This document shows positions 47,033-56,901 of a stretch of 64,000 bases of DNA, piece by piece; position 1 is the stretch's first letter, and each line of letters starts with the position of its first letter. The notes under the pieces were generated by a model. That model searched no databases, was not told the DNA's origin, and saw nothing but the letters and a program-made list of their open reading frames with translations. The position numbers were made by a program, and so were the translations under genes. Where the stretch lies: the NCBI RefSeq assembly GCF_000321225.1, contig NW_004452149.1, positions 55,582 to 119,581 on the forward strand, written 5' to 3'. The stretch comes from Odobenus rosmarus divergens. Taxonomy: Eukaryota; Chordata; Mammalia; Carnivora; Odobenidae.

Positions 47033-48234
47033 TAAGTGCATTTTGAACCCCCACTGTCACACAAGAAAGAATAGTTTGAAGATGCTGCAAGATGACCAAG
47101 ATGACACAGTCTTTGCCTGTGACATGGCTGTTGGCTCGCTGTGGGTGGGGAAAGGCCTGGGACAAATGTCCCACCTGGGACCAGCTACATCATTTGCAGG
47201 GCCCAGTGCAAAAGGCAAATGGACCTCTTGTTTAAGACAGTTACTAAGAAATACAAGATGCCAAGTGGAAGCCTGGTCCTACCACCTGTCCCTTTCTCCA
47301 GCTATGGAGTTGGGGCCGGGGCAGGGGGGTGGGGAATGGGAATGTTCTTACAGCATGAACCTGCGAGTCAGCTCTGCTTTGTTTTGATGAAGGGGTATTT
47401 CTTTGCCAGAACAGGGAGCTCCTATGATATTCTGTGAGACTCTTCCAAAAGACGGGTGCTGATGATTCTCCCCCTTGACACCTAAGAGTGGAGGGTTGGT
47501 GTTCCTCCTCATCTTCAACCCGAACTGAAGTGCAGGTTCAAGTGCAGTGGTGAAGTTTGGCATTTAGAGGTAAATGCCAACTCCATTTGCTTGGAGGAAA
47601 GTACATTAGGAGGTGTGATTTCCACACCAGCTACAAACAAGAGGTACTAATAGCTCAGTGGGTCTGAAATAGACATAGATACCACAATTCCCAAGTGCAA
47701 AGAAGTGGGGGAAAATCTTGCCATTCCTCAAAAGAATGGACATCACATAAATATCCCAATGTCTTAGTGATTTATTCCCATGCCCGCGGAAGCGTATTAC
47801 AGTATTTAGCTTTAAAATGTTAATCTGGGTTTCAGTTTGTCACCAAAGTGGCATGTCAATTAACCTTCCTTAATCATTTGCTAGGCTGACTGGCATAATG
47901 ATGACTAACTCTTTGCTTGTGCGAAGACCAGTGGTTCAGTGTTCCAGTTTGCAAGTCAAGCTGATGCTCTGAGCATTATCCAGTTCAGTGTATACTGTGG
48001 GAATCATTTTGTGATTCAGAAAAAAACACACACAGCTACAAAATCATATATCTGTGCAGGTCTGACTCACACTTCAGACGCATTTATTTAGGGATTATCA
48101 ATTTTATAGAATACAAAGGGTCCCTCTTGCTATTTTTGTTGTCCAGACTTGCCTAAAGCATGTCATCATGCAGTTTAATATCACGGTGGATTCTGAAGGT
48201 GGTTTGTATACGCAAAGAGTACTGCCTTATAAGG
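47033..48234. other. Unique intergenic sequence
   Basis: 1.2 kb, mostly AT-leaning after 47560. No repeat or exon recognised. Confidence 0.45.
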
Positions 48235-48400
48235 GAGGCAGTAGGGGAGGTGGGCCTGGAAATAGCCCCAGCCCCAGCGCTGCCAAGAAATAGCCCCATG
48301 ACAGTGGGCAAGGAATTGATCCTCCTTGGGCCTCAGTTTCCTTATAAAAACAGGAGCCCGTCTCACTTATAAGATCTCTAAAGTTTTTTCCAGTTGTAAA
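48235..48400 (+). repeat. MIR fragment
   Basis: CCATGACAGTGGGCAAGG and CCTCCTTGGGCCTCAGTTTC fit the MIR core. Confidence 0.65.
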
Positions 48401-48597
48401 ATCCAGTGTTTCATTTCACCACCGAAGACAAGAGAATTATGGTGAAGGGAACCATGGGCTCCTTTTGATGGCACTGGTCTTGATCTTATTCCTTGTTGTG
48501 AACCAAAGTTCTGCTCAGAATGAAGAGCAAGGTAGCCATCAGAGATGCTGGAAGGGATGGTGGGACCAAGCTCTCCAGGGTCCAAGAAACTGCTGCT

Positions 48598-48852
48598 TGT
48601 TTATCAACACACTTGGACTTAACTGTGTGCCCGGCATCCTTCTAAGTACATAAGAAACACTAACTCATTTCATCCTCAGGCAGCCTGGGAGAAATCTTAG
48701 CACCGCTATTAATCAAACTTGACAGAGAAGGAAACTGAAGCTCAGAGAGCTTAAGTAACTTTCCCAGGACCACAGTGGATGCCTGGTGAAAGAGTAAGCT
48801 GGGATTTGACCCAGGGAGTCCCTACAAGCTACCCTTCAGAGGTTAAGATCAT
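48598..48852 (+). repeat. MIR, near complete
   Basis: TAACTGTGTGCCCGGCATCC, ACTAACTCATTTCATCCTC, AGAAGGAAACTGAAGCTCAG, AGAGCTTAAGTAACTTTCCC and GCTGGGATTTGACCCAGG. Confidence 0.88.
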
Positions 48853-49434
48853 AGGCTCTACCATGTTTTTAATGCCTTCGTACCCACAGGGAACCCGAAG
48901 GACAAATGAGGCTGCCAATAGCAGAAGAAATTATAATGGGCCATCAGGAAAAGCTGCTGATCTCCAGGATAGTCCCAGGCTTGCTATTCCAAAAAAATCT
49001 TCACAAAGAAGATAGATACTGCTTGCTCTTACATAGTTTGGGACCACCCTGTCGGGAAGCTGGGAGGCTGCTAGAGGACCCCAGGTTGCCGGGGATTCCT
49101 GGTACCTGTGCCAGCCTGAAAATGGGCAAGAATGGAGGGCCACTTGGATAATATGTATGTGGTGTACACATACAGAGGTGGGGGTACGTGGGTGTGATAG
49201 AGCTTAACTTCATCCTCTCCTTGACCCCAACATGCATCAGTGGGTTAACTGGTGCTGCCAGGCACCACCCACCAGGTGACTGCAGGATAAATGGTCAGCA
49301 GAGGAAAGGCAGGTGCCAGAATGTGCACGAATTCAGTGATTTCTATCTCTGAGTGCATTTCCCCTCCCCACCCCACCCCCAGGATTTCCAAAGTCGTGTG
49401 TGTGATTTTCACCGTATTGTGGACTCAGTTGTAC
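48853..49434. other. Unique intergenic sequence
   Basis: Nothing recognised. Confidence 0.4.
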
Positions 49435-49515
49435 TTCTTCAAGGGCGGGGACTAAGCCTCACTGGCCTTTGTCTGCTCAGCAGCTGACACTGTGTTTGCT
49501 GAATGAATAAATGAT
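49435..49515 (+). repeat. L2 3'-end fragment
   Basis: GGGCGGGGACTAAGCCTC, GCAGCTGACACTGTGTTTGC and TGAATGAATAAATGA fit the L2 end. Confidence 0.65.
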
Positions 49516-50504
49516 ACACTGCAGACCAAATGACGTCTGTTTAGCTTACAAGTGGAAACCAGCACGTACTGTATGTTGACCACCAATTCGGATTTCAAGG
49601 TAAATACAGACGTGTTTCTAAGGAAGCATTTTTGGTTTTGGGGTTGTTTTTTTTTTTACAGAATGACTTGGTAAGCTTATCATTTTTAATAATTATGTCT
49701 AGATTCTAAAGAACTCTTATCTGCATTTTAGTCTCTAGACATTTAGCATTTAAACACATATCTTCTACTGTAATATACCTTTTCTCTTCTATGAGCTTCC
49801 CCCTTTCTTAAGGGAAAGAGTTAAGACTGTTTTTCAACTCAGTTTGACATAATGCATCTGATCATTTCGCCCCGCGTGCCTTCTGACTTTTCATTTCCTT
49901 CTAACACGTTTGACTTTTGATCTTGAAGCACAAGGGCCCGTACTTTTATTAGGGTTTAATTTACTGTAAAGCTCGGTGTTCCCTGTGAATCAAGCCGTAA
50001 TAGGTGAATAATCACAGGCTTCAGCCAGCCAGGTTTTAGTTCTGCTGAGTAACTAGGAAACCGACTAATAACAGGAAGGTTAAAAAAAATGTTGGGAACC
50101 CTGTCCCCCCAGAGCTAGGATAAGCCATTTTATTATGTGCACATGACTGTCCAAGTGTAGAAGGGGATCAGCCATGGCATAGAACCCAGGGCACGGAGGT
50201 ATGTGGATGGGCCCAGCGCTCTGCGGAAGGGAAAGCGAGGAGTGACAGGGGCTTGGGTTGGAGTCAAGATGTGGTGCTGGCACGTGACCCCACTTCCTCT
50301 CCCCAGCCTTCCACACCTCTTTCAGCTCCACCATTTGTGCCTCTGGCCAGATTTTTTTCAATAGGGCTTCATACATTACATCGGAGAGGGTAGAGATGAT
50401 TTCTTTTTTCATGTATATGCTATTTTTTCCCAAGGGTTTTTCGTAAAACGAAAAGGGAAGAGCTTAGGAAAAGAAACTTAATAGTTATATCATTTTGAGA
50501 TTCT
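49516..50504. other. Unique intergenic sequence, possible conserved element inside
   Basis: No repeat family fits. AT-rich 49655-50060 includes CTTTTATTAGGGTTTAATTT and GCCGTAATAGGTGAATAATC, which look like non-coding conserved DNA, but that cannot be tested here. Confidence 0.3.
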
Positions 50505-50650
50505 CTCTACCATGTACTCATGGCTCTGATAAATTCTTTACACATTCGGCTTTATGGAGAATGCTCATCACAGCCCGATGACATAGGTTCTATAATCACC
50601 TTTTCTTCTGTAGAGGAGAGAACTGGCCCCAGACTTCACAAGTCAGAGCA
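50505..50650 (+). repeat. MIR-like fragment
   Basis: AAATTCTTTACACATTCGGC, CATCACAGCCCGATGACATA and GGTTCTATAATCACC loosely follow MIR. Confidence 0.55.
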
Positions 50651-51607
50651 GAAGGAAAAATCATTGTCAGGGACGGATTGTCTCCCATACTTCTCTTTTG
50701 ACATCTTACTGCTCAGATATGTTGGAACACTGCCCAGCCTGAACAGAGCTCCCCTCCAAGCCCCCAGCCTGCACCAGCCCCTCCAGGAAGGAAGATGGCT
50801 TCCCAAAGAATCCATGGACGTCAAAAGACTCAGGGAGCCTCTGAGCCTGGACCAAATGCCCGCGGTCATGGCAGCAGGTGCTACAGAAAAGGCAGTCCCA
50901 CTTGGGGTGGCTGAACTTAACAGGATAGCTGTAGGCATCAAGCTTCTCGGACAGTATCAAGGGCTGAGCGAGTAGCCTGGGGGAAAAATCCCGCTATTAG
51001 CTGAAGCTGCAGCACAGATGAGTCAGTATTTTATGCTACAGTGGGGGAAAAAAAAAGTAGCATACTCTTCACATCTCCATGGTAACTTACTATGGATCTG
51101 CATTCCATTTATGAAACTCCTTCTTGACCTATCTATGATTTCTGGTCCAGGACTGAATATAAACTGAGAAGCCATCAGAATCAAATCAGTCTCCTAGAAA
51201 TATCAATACTCCGCTGCACCTGGGTTGTTTCAGCTGTGTAGACCCTGCCTCTGACCCATGCAGTGGTGACACCTGAAAAGCCTCAGGTGCCTGGAAACAT
51301 TACAGTGCAATAGTATCTCAATTATCCGGTAACTCCGGATTTAGGGTTGCCATGGAAACCGGGAGCCTTGGTAACAGAGAAGGGAAATGACTCCTCTCCC
51401 TTCCCAGCACTGCAGTCCCTGAGATACGCCAACTTTCAGTCCCCTGGCCTTCCCTAAGCCGGGCTGTTTTATTTTATACCACCTTCAGGAATCTAAATTT
51501 TTCTCCAAAATATTGAGAAGCTGAATAGGAAATGCACGCATTTCTAGGCATGGACTCAAGGTATTTTCTGCTAGCAATAGAAACCAGCAGTAGGGGTGAT
51601 GGTTTTG
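50651..51607. promoter_or_regulatory. ETS2 upstream flank with AP-1 and RFX-like motifs
   Basis: Unique sequence about 0.9-1.8 kb before exon 1. TGAGTCA (AP-1) lies at 51019-51025, CCATGGTAAC at 51077-51086, GTTGCCATGGAAAC (X-box-like) at 51346-51359 and CTTGGTAAC at 51368-51376. A distal promoter or enhancer role is inferred from position and motif density. Confidence 0.35.
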
Positions 51608-51745
51608 ACCGTGATTGGGAGTCAGATAAACTTGAGTTTCAACCGTGAATTTCCCGTTCATACGTTTTATGACCCGGCAAGTTATTTACGCTAAGGTTCA
51701 GTTCCCTCACACTTTAAGTGGGGACAGTCATGCTTTGGAGAATGA
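51608..51745 (+). repeat. MIR fragment
   Basis: GATTGGGAGTCAGATAAAC, TTGAGTTTCAACCGTG, GACCCGGCAAGTTATTTACG and CTAAGGTTCAGTTCCCTC follow MIR. Confidence 0.75.
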
Positions 51746-52139
51746 TGAGCATTCGCCCGGAGCCGCTCAGCCAACGCTGGTTACCATCCAGGCACCGCTC
51801 AACTCTAGGGGGCGCCCCTCACACGACGCCAGAGGCTTGGGGCTTCCCGGAGCGGGGCAGGCTCAGTGACCCAGCCTAGGGCCCAGTTCGGACCTTTATC
51901 ATCTCAGACGCATTTTAGAGGCTTTTCATGATAGAAGGACGAGAAATCAAAGGCCATGAGGAGATTCGGGAATGGGGCTGGAGTGAGCCCCTTATTACCC
52001 AAGCCACTCAGTGCCACCACCCCGCGGGACAAGGGGAGGAAACCTAATCCTCCCAGAAGAGGCTCTCCTTCTGATCTCCCCGGGCTCACACCCGCGCGGG
52101 GCGCCGGGCCCCCAGTCCCCGACCCACCGCTGTCCCAGA

Positions 52140-52500
52140 ACAGCAGGCGAGGGACAGAGCCAGGTGACAGCGGGCGCGGAGCGAGGACCCGGCCGGAAGG
52201 AGCCGGCTCCGCCCCCGCTCCCCTCCCTTCTAGTCTCACTCCTCCTCTCTTCCCTCCCTCCCCTCCCTCCTCTCCCCTCCTCTGCGCTCTCCCTCCCCTT
52301 CCCTCCCCTCCTCCACCCCTTCTCAGCTCTTTCCTTCCCCTCTCCTCCACCCCTCCCCTCTCTCCTCCTCCCATCTTCTCCCCTCCTCTCTCTTTTCCCC
52401 TCCCCCTTGCCCCTCCTCCCCTCCCCTCTGTCGTCTTTCCTCCCTCCTCCCTCCTCCCCCCGCTCTGAAGAGCGCGCCGCGAAGGGGACTGGCCGGTTAC
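52140..52500 (+). promoter_or_regulatory. ETS2 proximal promoter region
   Basis: This segment sits just upstream of exon 1. Visible motifs are an ETS site CCGGAAG at 52193-52199, a GC box CCGCCCCC at 52209-52216, the polypyrimidine tract, and a reversed ETS site at 52499-52509 (ACTTCCTCCGG). I see no TATA box. Promoter identity is inferred from the CpG island and exon 1 donor; the transcription start is not visible from sequence alone. Confidence 0.75.
52207..52466 (+). repeat. Polypyrimidine (C/T) tract in ETS2 promoter
   Basis: About 260 bp of almost pure C and T on the + strand (purines on the other), broken only by short interruptions such as TAG and GCG. Imperfect mirror symmetry (CCCTCC, CCTCTCC blocks) would allow triplex or H-DNA. 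The human ETS2 promoter is known for a polypurine/polypyrimidine element studied with triplex-forming oligonucleotides, so this is probably the orthologous feature. Confidence 0.88.
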
Positions 52501-52706
52501 TTCCTCCGGTGGCGGCACAGAACGCGGTGCGGCCCCATCCTCGAGCTCCCGGAGCCGCCTGCCTGCCCCCGGCCAGCTTCCCGGCTCCCGGCCCCCCGCC
52601 CAGGTGCCCGCGGCCAGGCCCCCCAGCCCCGCCGCCCTCGTCTGCGTCCGACGCGCACCGCGGAGCCCGGCCCGGAGCCGCCGCCGGCCCTGCCCGAAGC
52701 GGCGCG
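52466..52706 (+). other. ETS2: ETS2 exon 1, 5' untranslated (5' end approximate)
   Basis: The 3' boundary is a strong donor, GCGCG|GTAAGA, at 52706/52707. Position and sequence fit the non-coding first exon of ETS2. The 5' end is a guess placed just after the pyrimidine tract. There is no ATG in any frame in the interval, so the first AUG of the spliced message would be the ETS2 start in exon 2. The last exon base joins directly to the ATG, giving GCG before ATGA (G at -3). Confidence 0.7.
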
Positions 52707-54779
52707 GTAAGAGCGGGGCCCGGGGCGCGCGGGCTGGCGGGCCGGGGGTCCGGGAGGGCGCCCTCCGGCGCGGCTCCTCTCCCGGGGACCCCAGACCCCG
52801 GGCGGGGGACGTGTGTAGCCCCGAGGTCCGGATCCCGAGGCGCAGCCGGGACCGCGGCGGGGCGGCGACTGTTCCCCGGCTTTGGGCTCGCTCCGGGTGC
52901 CGGGGCGGCTCGGGGGCGGCTCGGGGGCGGGGGACGGGGGCAGAGCGCCAGTGGGCCCGGCCGTGACGCGCCGAGCAGGCTTCGAACTTGGGCAGCGGCC
53001 GCGGGTGACCGAGCGGCCGGGCAGGGCGCGCCCGCCTGTTTCACTGGCTTTTGTTTTTAAAAGGAAATGCGGGTCTGGTGGGGGGCTTCTTGCAGAGGGC
53101 GCCCCGCGGGCTGATTTCGCGGCGGGGGGACGCAGCGGGGGGTATCGGAGGGGCCCCGGCGCGCCCGGCTTCGCGGGTGACTTACCCGAGCGCGCCGGGT
53201 CCGGTAGGATCGGGGGCGCCCGGCGCCTAAAACACCTGGAGGCTGCAGCTCCCCGAAAACGTGCTCGGCCACTCCGGGGCCCGGCCAGGGGTTGGCGGAA
53301 GAGGGAGGCTCCGGGAGGGCGAGACCCCCACGGGCGCCCCGGGACCTCTGGATCGGGGGTCCTCGGTGCGGCGAGGGGAGCGTGGGAGCCTGTCGGAAAT
53401 GCGGGCGTGGGTGTCAGTGCTGCCTTTATTTTCGCGTTCTTGAAGGATTTTGAATGAAAAGTTAACGTTTCTAAGTATATGGGTTTTTTGGTTTTGTTTT
53501 GGATTTTTTTTCTTTTTCTTTTTTTTTTTTTTTTAAGCACAGGAGACTTCTAAAATACTGGCCTGTATTCAGTTTCAGGGTAGCTTAAACTGGTAGTGAC
53601 GAGCTACTTATTTAGAAAGTAGAGAAATGAGCAGTCCCCTTTGGAGTTAGAGGTAATTTATTTTAATTCACCAGGAAGAGGTTATGTTTGTCCTGGACAA
53701 TGGAGGCGTCCGTGCGCTATCTGCCTGTCCACAGCACCACCAATCAGGGAGATAAATCTCCAAGTTAAGGTTTATTAAAATTCTGAGTAGTATCATAGTA
53801 CAGTAAATGTTAGCACTGTGGGCCCTGCAGGGAAATATTCACTCATTTCTGGGGTTAGTCATTCCTCTCTCTAAACTGATAACTTTCCAAAAGAAAGAGC
53901 AAATGGCAAATGAGTTTGTTTTTGCTTTTGTTTTTCTAATTTACCTAAATACAAACCTGTGCTCTGATCTCTAACAGAAAGGATCACTCCTTCCAGGAAG
54001 TTCGGCAAATCCTCTTTGTTTAAAATTTTGCTATCTTTAGCTCACACATTTCTGCCAGGTTTTCTTTTTGTTGTTGTTCAGAAGCAGCAATCAATAGGGC
54101 AACACCGCCAGGACCTAAATTTGAAATCGATTTGGGTAGAGAAACTTGACCTGTCTGCCACCTTAACAAGCTTTGTGGAGTAAAATGAGTGAACTTCAAT
54201 TTCATTAGTTATGTGTCTGCCTGAAACCCAGGTGGAAGGGTACTCTGATTCCACATGGTTTTTACAAAACAAATTAAAAGCTGGATAACAAAAGAATTCT
54301 ATTCTGTAGCTAGTAATTAGAGCTCTTTATGCGGGAGTGGTAGACTGCCTTTTCTCCTGGTACTTATACCCAAAAACCAGGAGAGCTTTACCCATTGCCT
54401 TCCATACCAATACTCTGTCCATCTCTGTGAGGCTGAAAAAATGTACACCAAAGTCAGCAAGTTGTCGGGAAACCAGACTTAGAAAAAGAGCTGACCTAGT
54501 GGGCTCAGGAGGGATCATTGGTAACAGTTAAGATGTCTTTTTATGTGGGTCTCCTGTTTGAGGTTTATTTAATCAACAGGTAACAGGATTTAGTTCATGA
54601 AGCTCAGACTTAAGGAGCATGTCCCATAGTAAAGAGTGGTGAGCTGGGCCATGGTCTAATAATATTTGTATGCGCTCTTCACTCCATGGTGATGTGGTGG
54701 GAGAAGGCCCATGCGTCATCATCCCGGTTACCTTCCCATGGAGCAGCTCCACTGGGATTGATCCGCACTGTGCCCCCTT

Positions 54780-54950
54780 AGTTAGCCCTGCAGTAGCTCT
54801 GTGATCCTGGGCAAGTCATCGGAGGTCTCTGGGCCTCCCTTGCCCTGTAAGATGCAACATCACTGTAAAATGTTACAACATCCATCTCTCAGAAATGCCA
54901 GGAAGATTCAGTGAAGTGGGAATGTGTGGTCGCCCAGCATGGGCTTAGCT
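54780..54950 (+). repeat. MIR fragment in intron 1
   Basis: The core resembles the MIR consensus ('ctctgtgatcctgggcaag', then a CTGTAAGATG-like stretch). Old and diverged. Confidence 0.65.
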
Positions 54951-55246
54951 CTTGTCAGTAGGATCCTGTCCGTTCAGGAATCAGAATATTGATTCCTGAG
55001 TGCACGTGGATGACATGATCCACTAAGTGGAGATTCTGAGCCAATGGGGCCACTTTGGATCCAGGACAACCCTTCCTCTGCTCCCCTCCTGCCCCACAGG
55101 ATGATTAATTTATGTCAGTGTTCTCCAGCCTTCACTGGCCACCCTGATAATTACTCGCACTCTGAGGGTTTTAACAACCTTCCCCAGTGCCTCTTGCCTG
55201 CTCTGTGTGGTAGACTCTCCTCCCACGCTGCCTCTCTAGCCAGGGG

Positions 55247-55248
55247 TG

Positions 55249-55288
<40 letters not shown>

Positions 55289-55319
55289 TATCTGTGTGTG
55301 TGTGTGTATGTGTGTGTAG
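55247..55319. repeat. Compound (TA)n-(TG)n microsatellite
   Basis: Alternating TA/TATG units are followed by TG repeats. Such compound dinucleotide arrays usually vary in length between individuals. Confidence 0.95.
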
Positions 55320-55759
55320 TAGTTGGGAGGTCAGGTTTAGCCATAATGTTGATCATAAAGAGAAAACAAAGTACAAACTCAAAGGAGTCATGGGGAAATG
55401 TCCTACTTGCCACCTCCAGTAAGCCCTATCAATTGCACAATATTTTAATTACTCAGAGTTCCTGGTTGTAACAGGTGGCAGCGCCCAGGGTAGATTATGG
55501 GGGAAGACAATGAGGGGGGCCTTGTAAAGCTGCCCATAGACCCTTCGGTTTCAAAGCCGGGAGGCTGGGGGTGAGGCATGCCCCATGGGGTAAAGGTTAC
55601 TGTCACTGATGCTAGCCCAGCTTCTTTGAAGATGAGTTTTAGTTTTAGTTGCTCTGTATTTTCATATACCACTCTGGTGGCATTATCTTGGTACCTTTCT
55701 TACTTATTAATATAGAACTTACCCGGCCAGCCCTATGTTAGGGCTCCAAGTTCAGTTTT

Positions 55760-56065
55760 CTGTCTCCAGCAGTGTCCGATTGCAAGCCATGTAAAAACTA
55801 TAAGATTTCTACACTCAATATAGGAAAGTAAGTGAAGTTAATTTCCATATATTTCAATTAACGGAATACATTCGGAATATTATATAAACATGCAGTAAAT
55901 ATAAAGTCATGACTGAGATACTTTACTTTTTTTTACACGACCTTTGAAATCTTGTGTATTTTACATGCGGAGCTCATCTCAGCGCATCTTAGTCATGTGC
56001 CAAGTGCTTGGTAGCCGCAAGTGGCCGGTGGCTACCACATTGGTCAGCGCAGGTCTGTCTAGTAG
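55760..56065 (+). mobile_element. Probable hAT-type non-autonomous DNA relic
   Basis: The 3' part (AAGTGCTTGGTAGCCGCAAG, then GTGGCTACCACATTGGTCAG) resembles a common mammalian hAT relic with the 'tagccacatgtggct' motif. Family assignment is from memory. Confidence 0.5.
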
Positions 56066-56425
56066 AAGCCCAGACTCTATCAAAGCAAGTACGACTGCTC
56101 TGTGATCAGCATTACTTGCCCTTGAAGAAATGCACAGCTGAGCAACACACACAGCAGACCTATTTCGAGTTTGTGTAGTCCACACAGGAGGGTTTGGGAC
56201 AGTGCAGGGGGTTTGGCCTGAAGCAGTAGTTCTGGGAACCTTTTCTGTCCTTCTGGGAGGGCTTTCTCACAGCTTAGGGAGAGGCTAGGACCTCGGAGGC
56301 TCTTTCCAGCGTCCTGACCTTGGATCTGGATCCACCAGGAGTTCCCAGGTTGAGCTGACTGCCTCTTCTTCCCCCTACCACCCCCCCACAGCAAACGGGA
56401 GGTGGCCAGTGCCTGCCCAGCAACT

Positions 56426-56441
56426 CCCCCCCCCCCCCCCC
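56426..56441 (+). repeat. Homopolymer C16
   Basis: Sixteen consecutive C, followed by GAGG. It could form an i-motif or G-quadruplex on the opposite strand, and such runs are prone to sequencing error. Confidence 0.9.
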
Positions 56442-56829
56442 GAGGGTGTCCTGCACCCTGAGCCAAAGCTCACCCTGCTCCTGTCATGGAAAGACAAGGT
56501 CCTCCTGGCTCAGCTCCCCCAGCCAGGCTCCCTTGGGAGGCCCTGCCTGACCAGCCAGTCAGAAAGTGACTTTATCTGTGTGCTTCATCTCTAAGTAGAA
56601 TTCAGGAGAGAATCAGCATTATTATTTAATTACTTAAATAGCATACCCTTTGTGAGAAGGGCCTAAAACGTTAAGAACTAGCATTCAGGTTTGAAGGACC
56701 TGTCTTGCTGTAGACCTTGACAGACTCCGCCAGAATTAGGGTTGATGGAGCCAATAAAGACTTACTAGAAATGTGTGTGATTTGTTGCCCCTGTGACTCT
56801 TTCTTTATGTCTTTTCCTTTTTTTTTAAG

Positions 56830-56901
56830 ATGAATGACTTTGGAATCAAGAACATGGACCAGGTAGCCCCTGTGTCTAACAGTTACAGAGGGACACTGAA
56901 G
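56830..56901 (+). CDS. ETS2: ETS2 coding exon 1 (exon 2), residues 1-24
   Basis: The acceptor is a long T tract ending TTTTAAG at 56829, with the ATG as the first exonic bases. It encodes [12 protein letters not shown] and onward to LK at 24, then the donor AAG|GTAAGA. It is 72 nt, phase 0 at both ends. No other AG acceptor lies close by. Confidence 0.96.

Larger units (their letters stand above)
52030..53440. other. CpG island at the ETS2 5' end
   Basis: GC content and CpG density rise sharply here compared with both flanks, with runs such as GGCGCG, CCGCGG and CGGGGGCGG. The island covers the promoter, exon 1 and about 0.7 kb of intron 1. It falls off at about 53.44 kb into AT-rich intron with a T-rich run. 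Long open frames on both strands come from low stop-codon density in GC-rich DNA and are not genes. The island marks a broadly active, probably TATA-less promoter. Confidence 0.92.
52707..56829 (+). other. ETS2: ETS2 intron 1
   Basis: A 4.1-kb intron. Its first 0.7 kb is CpG island. It then holds a T-rich run at about 53500-53534, AT-rich unique sequence to about 54.78 kb, a MIR, a TA/TG microsatellite, a hAT-like relic, a C16 run at 56426-56441 and the acceptor tract. No other exon was recognised. Confidence 0.85.

Noticed and set aside
1..51900. A second protein-coding gene in the upstream 52 kb
   Set aside because: I looked for chains of exon-like frames with AG/GT borders and recognisable protein sequence on both strands and found none. 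The known neighbour ERG would lie beyond the left edge.
51908..52520. Minus-strand 204-codon Gly/Arg/Glu-rich frame
   Set aside because: It is the purine-rich complement of the pyrimidine tract; it encodes only a repetitive string.
52011..52706. ATG-initiated N-terminal extension of ETS2 in exon 1
   Set aside because: The frame is open, but position 52011 is GTG, not ATG, and I see no ATG in the exon 1 part. No start codon supports it.
51995..53540. Long open frames of about 350 codons on both strands in the CpG island
   Set aside because: GC- and C/T-rich DNA has few stop codons. The products are low-complexity Pro/Arg/Gly/Ser strings with no domain, and they overlap the ETS2 promoter and exon 1.
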